From Ruminococcus sp. (GTDB taxonomy: Bacteria > Bacillota > Clostridia > Oscillospirales > Acutalibacteraceae), in assembly GCA_017384945.1 (NCBI GenBank), contig JAFNSO010000013.1, positions 1 through 49,963 on the forward strand: a stretch of 49,963 nucleotides of DNA, written 5' to 3'. The position numbers were made by a program, and so were the translations under genes. The number at the start of each line of letters is the position of its first letter. Positions within the stretch are counted from its first letter, which is position 1. The notes beneath the pieces are model-generated. The model worked only from the letters and a program-made list of their open reading frames with translations, ran no database searches and was not told where the DNA came from. Positions 42,107-49,963 of the stretch are shown in pieces.

Positions 42107-43216
42107 TCACTTTAACAGACACTTGTTGGTGAAAATCGCGTCCTGACCGCACTCGCGGGTCGTGTTCAGCTCTTCCTCGTTGTTTACGACGTAGCTGACC
42201 ATTTCGATTCCGTTTTCGTGGATTTTGCTCACGATTTCGGGTATCGGAACGAGGTACGGACCGCCGTTGTGGTACTCGAAGAGGATTGTTTTCGCTTTGT
42301 GGTTGAGGCACCAGCGCACTTCCTTTTCGCAGTACTCGACGCTGTTGCTTTTTAGGAAAATACCCTTGTTTATGTCGTCGCCGAGGTTGAGAATGAGGTC
42401 GCCGCTGTAGAACACGACTACGATTCTGTCAATAAGCCCTCGCGATCTTATGAGGTTTGCAAGCCTTTGAGCGTCAGCGTCCTCGAGCTTTGTTTTCAGG
42501 TGGAGATACACCCTCTCAAACTCGGGGGTCTCGGCAATCAGGTCAAGCACCTCCTCGACCGTCGGGATATACTGCGGCTCCATTGTTTTCGGGTCATAGC
42601 CGCGCTTTAAGGGATACTGAGTTCTGTTTTGGAGGGTGAGCTTTTTAATATCCAAATCAACTCCGCACATATACGAAAGGTTCGTATTGTGCAGGATGTA
42701 CATATTTTTGTCGTCTGCTATATTTACGTCGAACTCGAACCGCTTGTATCCGAGCTCAGCCGCCTTTTTGAACGCGAGCAGGGAGTTTTCGGGAGCTGCG
42801 TCCATCGCTCCCCTGTGCGCAATGTGAACGGGCTCGCTCTTTACAACCTTGACGGTTACACTCTGCTCGTGGTTGAAATATCTTACGTTGATAAAGGTCG
42901 AGCCGAGTCTGCCGCCCGTAATCACGCCGTCCTTGCTGACTCTCGCGACGCCCTCATCCGCGGAGACAAAGGTACAGTCGGAGGTGATGTCGCGCTTCTC
43001 TGACTCGCCGAGGGCTTCATCGCCGTCGATATTATAGACAGCGGAGACCGACTTTACGACTCTGAGCTTATAAATATCGTTGACCTTAACCGTCACGCTC
43101 GAGGGAAGTTCCTTTAAATAAGGGTCGCTCGCGCGCTCGACCTTCTGACAGGAGCCCAAGGGCAAAACGAGCATTATAAGCAGTAAAACCGCAAGAAATG
43201 ATTTTGTTATTTTCAA
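42107..43216 (-). CDS. Glycerophosphodiester phosphodiesterase lipoprotein with Ig-like domain
   Basis: 369 residues. A lipoprotein signal ends at LPLGSC with Cys23. Residues about 35-125 are a Big_2-like Ig domain (TFVSADEGVARVSKDGVITG). The GDPD TIM-barrel begins at HIAHRGAMDAAPENSL. His134-Arg135, Glu143-Asn144, Glu161/Asp163 and His176 match the catalytic and metal-binding set. By family knowledge it hydrolyses glycerophosphodiesters to glycerol-3-phosphate and an alcohol, possibly acting on teichoic acid or lipid headgroups outside the membrane. It starts 2 bp after the SNF2 helicase stop, so the two are in one transcript. Confidence 0.9.
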   Translation of the reverse strand: MKITKSFLAVLLLIMLVLPLGSCQKVERASDPYLKELPSSVTVKVNDIYKLRVVKSVSAVYNIDGDEALGESEKRDITSDCTFVSADEGVARVSKDGVITGGRLGSTFINVRYFNHEQSVTVKVVKSEPVHIAHRGAMDAAPENSLLAFKKAAELGYKRFEFDVNIADDKNMYILHNTNLSYMCGVDLDIKKLTLQNRTQYPLKRGYDPKTMEPQYIPTVEEVLDLIAETPEFERVYLHLKTKLEDADAQRLANLIRSRGLIDRIVVVFYSGDLILNLGDDINKGIFLKSNSVEYCEKEVRWCLNHKAKTILFEYHNGGPYLVPIPEIVSKIHENGIEMVSYVVNNEEELNTTRECGQDAIFTNKCLLK

Positions 43217-43218
43217 AG

Positions 43219-45375
43219 CTATCCTTCCTTTATATCTTCACTTTTAAGCTTTTCGACCTCACGGGCGAAAACGTCGTTTAAGGAGCTTTCGTCAAGTGAA
43301 AGGCTCTCCTGTCCGCTGACGGAAACGTCGGCGAAGCTGTCGAACAGAAGCTGCTTTGCCCTCAGAAGCTCGAGTATGCGCTCGTCAATCGTCTCGTCGG
43401 CAAGGAGCCTGTGGACGATTACGCTTCTGACCTGACCCATTCGGTAGGCTCGGCTGATTGCCTGATGCTCGATCGAGGGCTTGATCTGCGGCTCGCAGAT
43501 TATAACGACCGACGCGGACTGGATGTTCAGACCTGTGCCGCCCGCCTGTATCTGAGCGAGGAGCACCGCTCCGCTCGGGGCTTTGTCAAATTCGTCGATG
43601 ATTTCCTGCCGTCTTTTGGGTTGGATCTCGCCCGTGATCGGCTCGAGACACAGCTCGCCGAGCGCTTGCTTTACGGTATTAATTGTATTGATAAAGAATG
43701 AGAAAATAAGCACCTTTCGGTTGTCGTCCTTCGCCTCCTCGCAGATTTGCAGGAGTCTTTGAAGCTTTGAGGAGCTTTCGGGAGCTACGCCGAGGAAGGA
43801 GACCTGACGCATTTGCATATAATTCTCGCTTTCAGCCGAGCGCTTGTAGGCCTTGTATTCCTCACTCGAAACAGTGCACCACTGCTCCTTCTGAATGAGG
43901 TCGGGAAGCTCGGTGAGCACGTCGTCCCTCGTCCTTCTGAAATAGACGGGAGCGATTATTCTTCGGAACTGCGGAGCGCCCGACAAAGCCTGAATATTCT
44001 TCAGCTCGGACGCGATATCGGGGCACAGGCAGCCGATAAGAAAACACATCTCCTCCACCCTGTTTTCGAGCGCGGTGCCCGTCATAAATAGGATACGCTT
44101 CGCGTTATCGCAGATTTCGAGCAGGTTTTTCGTGCGCTTCGCGTTCGGGTTTTTGACGTAATGAGCCTCGTCAACGATCAGCATTCCGAACTTAAAAAGG
44201 TCGCTGAGCTCGAATTTGTCGAGTGTTTCGTAGGTGGTGACGGCTATTCCGCCGTTCTCCTTCCAGTGCTCGAGCGAGCTTTGAGCGTCCTTGCCGTGAA
44301 CCTTTGTGCACTCGATGTCGCAGAACTTTTCGACCTCCCTGCACCAGTTGATAAGCACGCTCGCGGGACAGACGACCACAAAATGGTGCTCGCCCGCGTT
44401 TCTGAGCACGACGAGGGAAGCGATTGCCTGAACGGTCTTGCCCAGTCCCATCTCGTCGCCGAGAAGGACGTTGCCCTGATTTATTATGTATTTAACTCCG
44501 AATTTCTGATATATACGCAGCGTTGCCTTTAGCCCTGTAAGGTCGAGAGCTACGCTTTCGATTTCGTCCCTTAACGCCTCGCTGAGCCCCGCGACCGCCT
44601 CGCTCTCGCCCGCCTTTACAACTCCGAGCTCCTCGAGCAGGGTAAAATACTCGGCTGAGTTTTTCTCGAAATCGCGCAAAGCCTCGCCGCCGAGGTCGGG
44701 AGCGATTCTTGTGACCTGTCTGTGAAGCTCGTCGGCGGTTGAAACAAAACCGCTTTGCATAACGCTTTCGAGATAATCGCACGCGAAACGTGCCTTTTCC
44801 TTCGCCTCAGCGCCCGTGAACATCCATTTGAGCCTGCCCTGAGCGGGCTGAGCGTCATCAAGCGCAGTGGAAATCTCCGCAAAGCTCGACTCGAGAAGTT
44901 CATTTGCCGAATCAAAGCTCGGTTTCAGCCTTTTATATTTAAAAAGCAGCTTAATAAGCGAAAGATTCTCCGCGCTTTTGTCGTCGGCGGCAAGCTTGAC
45001 GGAGGTGTTCTTCGCGGCATTCTTCGCGACCTCGTCGGCGATCGACTTTATCTTCTCCGCGGACTGTCTGCCGATTCCGCTGATTCGCTCGAGGGTCATC
45101 ACGTTCGCCCTCACGATGTCGGCGATTGACTTGTAGCCGGCGCTTCTGAGCAGCGAGGTCTTTATCCCCTGTCTGCCAGAGTTCAGCTCCTCAACGTCGA
45201 TTTCGGCGAGCGTCTGCTTCACCCTCGCCGCGCGGAAGCTCTCAACAGCCTTTGAAATCTCCATACGCTGACTATTATCGCGGGCTCTGACGTCCCTAAG
45301 TCTCGCGGCGGCGGCGCTAATTTTGCTTATGTTTTCCTTTACTCTGCCGAAATCGGGCTTAAATTTGTCGCTCAT
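43219..45375 (-). CDS. SNF2-family helicase with helix-hairpin-helix
   Basis: 718 residues. Residues about 60-118 include a helix-hairpin-helix (ISGIGRQSAEKI, 98-109), a non-specific DNA-binding element. The SNF2 ATPase core starts near 288: DEMGLGKT (307-314), DEAH (402-405), LFMTGTALENR, and in the second lobe AQIQAGGTGLNIQSA and ISRAYRMGQVR. No nuclease or SWIM zinc domain was seen. It is a cytosolic DNA translocase of the Swi2/Snf2 type. It heads an operon whose other products are mostly extracytoplasmic, an unusual combination. AGGAC precedes the ATG; a possible -10 TATAAT lies at 45413-45418. Confidence 0.9.
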   Translation of the reverse strand: MSDKFKPDFGRVKENISKISAAAARLRDVRARDNSQRMEISKAVESFRAARVKQTLAEIDVEELNSGRQGIKTSLLRSAGYKSIADIVRANVMTLERISGIGRQSAEKIKSIADEVAKNAAKNTSVKLAADDKSAENLSLIKLLFKYKRLKPSFDSANELLESSFAEISTALDDAQPAQGRLKWMFTGAEAKEKARFACDYLESVMQSGFVSTADELHRQVTRIAPDLGGEALRDFEKNSAEYFTLLEELGVVKAGESEAVAGLSEALRDEIESVALDLTGLKATLRIYQKFGVKYIINQGNVLLGDEMGLGKTVQAIASLVVLRNAGEHHFVVVCPASVLINWCREVEKFCDIECTKVHGKDAQSSLEHWKENGGIAVTTYETLDKFELSDLFKFGMLIVDEAHYVKNPNAKRTKNLLEICDNAKRILFMTGTALENRVEEMCFLIGCLCPDIASELKNIQALSGAPQFRRIIAPVYFRRTRDDVLTELPDLIQKEQWCTVSSEEYKAYKRSAESENYMQMRQVSFLGVAPESSSKLQRLLQICEEAKDDNRKVLIFSFFINTINTVKQALGELCLEPITGEIQPKRRQEIIDEFDKAPSGAVLLAQIQAGGTGLNIQSASVVIICEPQIKPSIEHQAISRAYRMGQVRSVIVHRLLADETIDERILELLRAKQLLFDSFADVSVSGQESLSLDESSLNDVFAREVEKLKSEDIKEG

Positions 45376-45458
45376 AATGTCCTCCGAAGGGCGTTTTTTC
45401 TATTCTATCACAATTATACATTAATGTCATCAGTTTTCGACCAATTTCGTCAACTTCC

Positions 45459-45487
45459 TTGCGGGATAATTCCGAATGTGGTAAAAT
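45459..45487 (+). promoter_or_regulatory. Promoter of the dockerin nuclease gene
   Basis: TTGCGG (45459-45464), a 17-nt spacer and TAAAAT (45482-45487), 28 bp from the ATG at 45515. Confidence 0.7.
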
Positions 45488-45514
45488 GAGAACAAATGAA
45501 ACTTGGAGAAGATT

Positions 45515-46834
45515 ATGAGACACCTATACAGAATATTCACAATCACACTATCGTTATGCCTTATTGCGCCTGCAACCGCTAAGGCATATGGAAAGCTGCC
45601 CGCGAAAAACTCACAGCCTAGGCATATTGTCTGCGAAAGGCTATCGGACGACGCTCTCGCCTATTATACGGGAGATTACTCAATTGAGAGTCTCGAAAAG
45701 CTCAGCGGAGCCGAGGACACCTCGACAAGCCTCGGCGCAATGCAAAACAACGAGCTTTTTGACAGCTTGAGCGCGCTTATGACAAGTACTCAGACCTACA
45801 ACGCGAGCTATTCGGGCTACAAAAGCGGTTCTCTCGCCTATTTTTGGCAAAACACCGACGCGGCTGAGGGCAGCGACAGCTACATTATGTTCTACTCCGA
45901 CATAATGAACGGTGAAGGCGTAAAGCTTAACCGCGAACACGTCTGGCCGAAAAGCCGAGCGTCATTTCACACAAAGGGCGGAGGGTCTGACCTTCACCAC
46001 CTTAGACCCGCGCTGGACTTTCTGAACAACGCTAAGAGCGACCACTTTTTCGGCTACATAAAGGACACACGCCGGGACGGCTATAAAACAGGCGAAAAAG
46101 ACGGAAAAATACTTTACTACGTCGACAGCGCGAGGGATGTTTTCGAGTGCAAGGACGACGTAAAAGGCGACGTCGCGAGGATTCTACTCTACGTCTACTG
46201 CCGCTACAGACAGCCGAACCTGTACACCTCAATGACCGAAAACCTCCCCGAGCCCGACCCAGACGACACTCAGAACACGGGTAAAAAGGTGGTTGAGAAT
46301 CTTGACACTCTGCTGGAGTGGTGTGAGCTCGACCCGGTGGACAGTTGGGAAATGGAGCGAAACGACCTCACCGAGGACGTTCAGGGCAACAGAAATGTTT
46401 TTATCGACTACCCCGAGCTCGCGTGGAAGATGTTTTCAAGAACGCCGCCCGAGCATATGCAGACCCCGTCAACCAAGGGCTGCGCGCACGAGCTCGAGGA
46501 AACATTCCGCAACGAAGCGTGCAGCGACTGCGGCGGCAGCTTCACACTCAAATGCAAATACTGCGGAAACACATACAAAAGAAAGCTTGCTCCGCTGACC
46601 GATTATGACGAGAGTGAAATCCTGCTAGGCGACATAAACGGCGACAAAAGCGTCACAATAACCGACGCCACTATCCTTCAAAAAAAGCTCGCGGGAATCA
46701 GCGTTGAAGCATTCTATTCCAAAGCTGCCGACACAAACCGCGACGGCAAAACCGACATTCGCGACTCGACCCGCCTCCAAAAATGGCTCGCGGGACTGAT
46801 TGTTGACGAGCAAATCGAACAACCGATTGTTTAA
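45515..46834 (+). CDS. Secreted EndA/endonuclease I-family nuclease with dockerin
   Basis: 439 residues from ATG 45515 (GGAGA upstream; a TTG four codons earlier is in frame). Signal peptide MRHLYRIFTITLSLCLIAPA. The nuclease domain carries EHVWPKS (141-147) and DLHHLRP (159-165), the paired motif of the bacterial endonuclease I/NucM His-Asn-type fold. A small Cys cluster follows (CSDCGG, CKYCGN), likely a zinc knuckle. The C-terminal 65 residues are a type I dockerin with two Ca-binding duplications, GDINGDKSVTITDATILQKK and TNRDGKTDIRDSTRLQKW. It probably degrades extracellular DNA while docked to a cohesin-bearing scaffold. Confidence 0.9.
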   Translation: MRHLYRIFTITLSLCLIAPATAKAYGKLPAKNSQPRHIVCERLSDDALAYYTGDYSIESLEKLSGAEDTSTSLGAMQNNELFDSLSALMTSTQTYNASYSGYKSGSLAYFWQNTDAAEGSDSYIMFYSDIMNGEGVKLNREHVWPKSRASFHTKGGGSDLHHLRPALDFLNNAKSDHFFGYIKDTRRDGYKTGEKDGKILYYVDSARDVFECKDDVKGDVARILLYVYCRYRQPNLYTSMTENLPEPDPDDTQNTGKKVVENLDTLLEWCELDPVDSWEMERNDLTEDVQGNRNVFIDYPELAWKMFSRTPPEHMQTPSTKGCAHELEETFRNEACSDCGGSFTLKCKYCGNTYKRKLAPLTDYDESEILLGDINGDKSVTITDATILQKKLAGISVEAFYSKAADTNRDGKTDIRDSTRLQKWLAGLIVDEQIEQPIV

Positions 46835-46842
46835 AATTTTAA

Positions 46843-46872
46843 GGGCAGACCGAAACTGAATTTGGTCTGCCC
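46843..46872. terminator. Bidirectional terminator between nuclease and BspA-like gene
   Basis: GGGCAGACC (46843-46851) pairs with GGTCTGCCC (46864-46872). It sits between convergent stops at 46834 and 46880. Confidence 0.82.
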
Positions 46873-46879
46873 CTGCTTA

Positions 46880-49411
46880 TTACTTGATTTTTAACTTTAT
46901 CGTCTTGGTGAGTGTTTTCGGAAGGTAGCCCTCGTTGCCCTTCGCGGTTATGCTCACCTTAATTTTATATGTGCCTTTTTTCGGCTTTTTCCACCTTTTC
47001 ACGGTGATTACGCCCTTGGAATTAATTTTCAAAAGCTTTTTTATGCTCTTCTTGGCGCTCTTTATTTTGAAGCAGAGCTTACCCTTAGCGTTTTTGACGG
47101 TGATTGCCTTTAACGTCTGCTTTTTGGCTTTGAGCTTTTTTGACTTTATAGTCTTTTTCTTTACAGTCGCCTTGATTGGATTCGCCTTTTTCTCGGACTT
47201 TGTGACCGTCGGAGTCTGAGTCGCGGGCTCGGTGGTCTGCGGCTCGGTTGAGACCGGCTCAGTCACAGTCACTGGCTCGGTCGGCTCCTGAGTCTCGGGC
47301 TGAGTAGGCTCGGTCGTCGGCTGAGAGGTCGGCTCCGTGGGCTCGACCGTCGGTTCGACGATAAAGCCGTTTTCCTTTTCATATTTTTCTATAAGAGAAA
47401 TATTTTCGCCCGTGAGCTTGAAATACTTGTAGTATGACTCCTGCTTGGTTTCCTCGTCATAGAAACAGCCGAAAGCCTTGGGCTCGATGATTTTTAAGGT
47501 CGCGGGAATGTTGACCTCGGTGAGCGACGGGCAGGAGTAGAACGCGTTCTCCCCTATTCTCTCAACGCTCGCGGGAATCTCGACGCCCGCAAGGTTCTGA
47601 GCTCCCGCAAAGGCTCCCGCAGCGACCGCCTTCACGCCGTCCTTGATTTTCAGGACGTAATTTTCGGGCATTTCACCTTTATAACCGATTAAAACGCTGC
47701 CCGCGTAGACCTCGCCGTCGGGTTGATTCTTGAACCAAGCGGTGTCGTAAAGCGCGTTGAAGCCCATTTCCGAAATCGAATTTGGGATTTTTGAAAGCTC
47801 AAGCTTGCCGCATTCCGCGAACGCGAACGGTCCGAGTCTGAGAAGCGTTTCGGGCAGATTGACACTCTCGAGATTCTCGCAGCCCTCAAAAGCTCCGCCG
47901 TTTATTTCCTCCAAGCCCTCGCTGAGCTCGACGGTTTTAAGATTCTTGCACTGTGAGAAGAAAATCATTCCGATCGTCTTAACGCTGCCCGCGATTTTCG
48001 CGGTCTCAACATTAGTGCCCCGCATTCCGCCTGAGCGCAGAGCTGTAACTCCGTCCTCAACAATCAGAGTCTTTATATCAAAATCCTTCCACGGAGCGCC
48101 CTCCTCGGCGTAGTGAGCGGTTTCGCCGTTGCCGGAGATTGTTAGGGTCTTGTTCGCCGCGTCATATTTCCACTCGCAGCCGCCCGTTGTGCCGCTCATG
48201 TCCTGTGAAACCGAAGCAGTCTCGGTCTCCTTGACGACATTGAGCTTAATCACAGCCGACGCGCCCGAGCAAATTACTCTGAACTCGTGCTCGCCCAAGC
48301 CCCAGTGCTCAAAATACTGATTGCTTTCAAAGAAAACGTCCTCCTTCTCGTACAGCTTTTCGCCGTCCTTCGAGGTGTAGGCAAAGCGGCTTCGACTGTC
48401 GTCCCAAGCGCAGACGTAATCAACTGCGCCCTTGTCGCCCTTGTAGTGAATCGTGAGAACGTCCTTATCGAAAACAGGCACCCAATATTCAAAATACTCG
48501 ACGCCGTTTTCGTCCTTTTTCACGGTGCCGTTTTTGCCCTCTGCAAACTCCGCGGGCGACGCGCTTTTGTACTCAATCGACTCAATCGGACTCTCGACAA
48601 CCTTGACGTTGAAGGTGTCGGACAAGCCGAAATAGCTAATCGTAATCGGATATGTGCCCGTACTTGTCCAGTGCTTGAAATACTGACCGTCGTCGAACGA
48701 GAGCTTGTTCATATCAAGTGAGCCGCCGTTGCCGTCAAAAAAGCCCGCCTCGCCGTCGCGTGAGAAATAGTAGTCGACAGAATAATCGCCGCACTCGTCA
48801 TCATAAGTAACGGTGATTTTGTCGCCCTCTTCAAACCAGCCTGTGTTGTACAGGAAATAGTCCTGACCCTTGCTGTCCTTTTCGGTTCTGCCCGAAAAAT
48901 TGTAGTACAAAACAGGCTCGCGGTCGGTCGTAAACTTGAACTTTTTGACGGGATTCGGAAGAATCTTAACGGGAATCTCGAACTTCTGCTCGCCGAAGTA
49001 GATTAAGAATTTATTTTCGCCGACGCTCCAGTGATTTGTATCCTGCTCGTCTCCGAAATTAAAGTTCTTGCTCTCGACGAGCTTTTTGCCGTCGTCAGAG
49101 ACGAAGAAATTCTCCGCGCCGTTGCCCCATTTGAACTTATAGCTTACAACAGAGCCGTCCTCATAAGTGACGGCGAGTGAATCATCCTCCTCGACGGGGA
49201 TGTAATACTCAAAATATCTCTGATTATTTTCGTCCGTCTGCCAAAAACCCTCAGTGAACTGATAAACGCTCTTTGTCTGACCGCCGAACATTTCAACGCT
49301 GCTGACCTTGAGCGCCGCGGCAAAAGCTGAACAAAGCCCCAAAGCCGAAAACACCGAAGCCACGATACAAGCGCAAAGCAAAACAGCGAGCGCTTTTCTT
49401 AATCGGGTCAT
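46880..49411 (-). CDS. BspA-like LRR surface protein with three N-terminal modules and lysine-rich C-terminal module
   Basis: 843 residues from ATG 49411, which has AGGAGG upstream; the longer open frame lacks one. Signal peptide MTRLRKALAVLLCACIVASV. Three modules of about 100-120 residues follow, each ending near NHWSVGENKFLIYFG, KHWTSTGTYPITISYFG or EHWGLGEHEFRVICSG, with acidic YED/YDDE loops. Then comes a GGCEWKYDAANKTLTISGNG segment and BspA/LRR_5 repeats (IGENAFYSCPSLTEV, LEEINGGAFEGCENL). A Thr/Glu/Pro linker and the lysine-rich module ending LTKTIKLKIK complete it. Intact relative to its frameshifted counterpart at 8479. Probable adhesin or recognition protein. Confidence 0.87.
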   Translation of the reverse strand: MTRLRKALAVLLCACIVASVFSALGLCSAFAAALKVSSVEMFGGQTKSVYQFTEGFWQTDENNQRYFEYYIPVEEDDSLAVTYEDGSVVSYKFKWGNGAENFFVSDDGKKLVESKNFNFGDEQDTNHWSVGENKFLIYFGEQKFEIPVKILPNPVKKFKFTTDREPVLYYNFSGRTEKDSKGQDYFLYNTGWFEEGDKITVTYDDECGDYSVDYYFSRDGEAGFFDGNGGSLDMNKLSFDDGQYFKHWTSTGTYPITISYFGLSDTFNVKVVESPIESIEYKSASPAEFAEGKNGTVKKDENGVEYFEYWVPVFDKDVLTIHYKGDKGAVDYVCAWDDSRSRFAYTSKDGEKLYEKEDVFFESNQYFEHWGLGEHEFRVICSGASAVIKLNVVKETETASVSQDMSGTTGGCEWKYDAANKTLTISGNGETAHYAEEGAPWKDFDIKTLIVEDGVTALRSGGMRGTNVETAKIAGSVKTIGMIFFSQCKNLKTVELSEGLEEINGGAFEGCENLESVNLPETLLRLGPFAFAECGKLELSKIPNSISEMGFNALYDTAWFKNQPDGEVYAGSVLIGYKGEMPENYVLKIKDGVKAVAAGAFAGAQNLAGVEIPASVERIGENAFYSCPSLTEVNIPATLKIIEPKAFGCFYDEETKQESYYKYFKLTGENISLIEKYEKENGFIVEPTVEPTEPTSQPTTEPTQPETQEPTEPVTVTEPVSTEPQTTEPATQTPTVTKSEKKANPIKATVKKKTIKSKKLKAKKQTLKAITVKNAKGKLCFKIKSAKKSIKKLLKINSKGVITVKRWKKPKKGTYKIKVSITAKGNEGYLPKTLTKTIKLKIK

Positions 49412-49540
49412 ATTATTACCTCCTAAGGCAAAAGCCAAATTTTGATTATATTTTATCACACAAACAGCAAAAACGGCAGGACTACACAGAAATTCGTATA
49501 CCTGCATAAACAACCGACCCCGCCGTTGTGCATTATGACG

Positions 49541-49579
49541 AAAGAAAAGGAACTGCTGAAAACACAGTTCCCTTTCTTT
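49541..49579. terminator. Hairpin upstream of the BspA-like gene and downstream of the dockerin fragment
   Basis: AAAGAAAAGGAACTG (49541-49555) pairs with CAGTTCCCTTTCTTT (49565-49579) with one mismatch. It lies after the minus-strand dockerin gene (stop at 49724) and before the BspA-like gene start. The rest of 49412-49723 is A/T-rich with no gene seen. Confidence 0.65.
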
Positions 49580-49723
49580 AAAAGAAATTTATGAAAACAA
49601 AAACGTAGAAGTTATTTTTAGTGCCGCCTTTGGATAGATTATATCTGAAATAAAAGTTCATCAACGGCGGGGTTAAAGTTTTCTTTAATTCTTACATTGC
49701 TTTCTCAAGGAAAACAACGCTTT

Positions 49724-49963
49724 TTAAAACTCGGTAATAATGCTCGCGAGATACCTCTGAATCTGAGTCGCGTCCCTGACGCTGACCTCTCCGTCGCCCG
49801 TTACGTCGGCGGCTCGGAGTCCGGATTTACTCAAAGTCGTAAGACCCGCTTTGAATTTCTGGATAGCGGTAACGTCCTGAATATTCAAGTCTTTATCATA
49901 GTTCGCGTCGCCGATTCTAGGATCAAGCGCCTCAAACTCAATATTATTACTATTGGCATACTC
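49724..49963 (-). CDS. Dockerin-bearing protein, 3' end only
   Basis: The minus-strand frame enters from the window edge and ends with TAA at 49724-49726; 79 residues are visible. They contain two dockerin duplications: GDANYDKDLNIQDVTAIQKF and DVTGDGEVSVRDATQIQRYL, each with the Asp/Asn Ca-binding loop and an Ala/Ile-rich F-helix. The enzyme or binding domain lies outside the window. The stretch is too short for the usual open-frame cut-offs, but the motif match is clear. Confidence 0.88.
   Translation of the reverse strand, partial: EYANSNNIEFEALDPRIGDANYDKDLNIQDVTAIQKFKAGLTTLSKSGLRAADVTGDGEVSVRDATQIQRYLASIITEF

Overview
The window looks like chromosome of a Bacillota gut or rumen bacterium of the Ruminococcus/Oscillospiraceae type. 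The basis is two dockerin-type modules, BspA-like leucine-rich-repeat proteins, a Cthe_2159-like beta-helix protein, strong AGGAGG ribosome binding sites and TTGACA-17-TATAAT promoters. This assignment is inferred from gene content; no rRNA or tRNA gene is visible.

Layout. (1) 1-6.8 kb is an accessory patch: a Phd/RelE-type toxin-antitoxin pair cut by the window edge, an autoinhibited-type Fic protein, a helicase fused to a SprT-like metalloprotease with an unidentified partner gene, a small possible regulator and a decayed rolling-circle Rep gene. Most of it lies between two 288-bp direct repeats that carry the last 77 codons of a manganese-catalase-like gene. (2) 6.9-16.1 kb holds three secreted proteins on the plus strand: a CAP-domain protein, a BspA-like protein broken by two -1 frameshifts, and a protein with an 11-unit PIATE linker. 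(3) 16.3-19.4 kb, minus strand, has a split chromate-transporter pair, a CrcB/FluC fluoride channel and a secreted serine beta-lactamase-like hydrolase. (4) 19.6-26.9 kb is one gene for a 2432-residue multidomain surface protein. (5) 27.1-36.8 kb, minus strand, reads as one functional unit: histidine kinase, response regulator, small alarmone synthetase, MacB-type ABC exporter and two surface beta-helix proteins. Three promoters in it share an 11-bp-period direct repeat set exactly 25 nt from the -10 box. (6) 36.9-38.6 kb is mgtE behind a structured leader. (7) 38.6-45.4 kb is a five-gene minus-strand operon: SNF2 helicase, GDPD lipoprotein, four-repeat secreted protein, an unknown protein and a Pr6Pr-like membrane protein. 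(8) 45.5-50 kb has a dockerin-bearing EndA-type nuclease, a BspA-like surface protein and the 3' end of another dockerin gene.

The strongest unifying signal is a lysine-rich, beta-strand-like domain of about 100 residues. It sits at the very C-terminus of eight secreted proteins with otherwise unrelated ectodomains, usually after a Thr/Glu/Pro or Pro/Gln linker. No LPXTG or SLH signal was seen in them. It may act as a non-covalent surface-retention module. Two of these genes share almost identical 3' cassettes although their ectodomains differ, which suggests the cassette is exchanged between genes.
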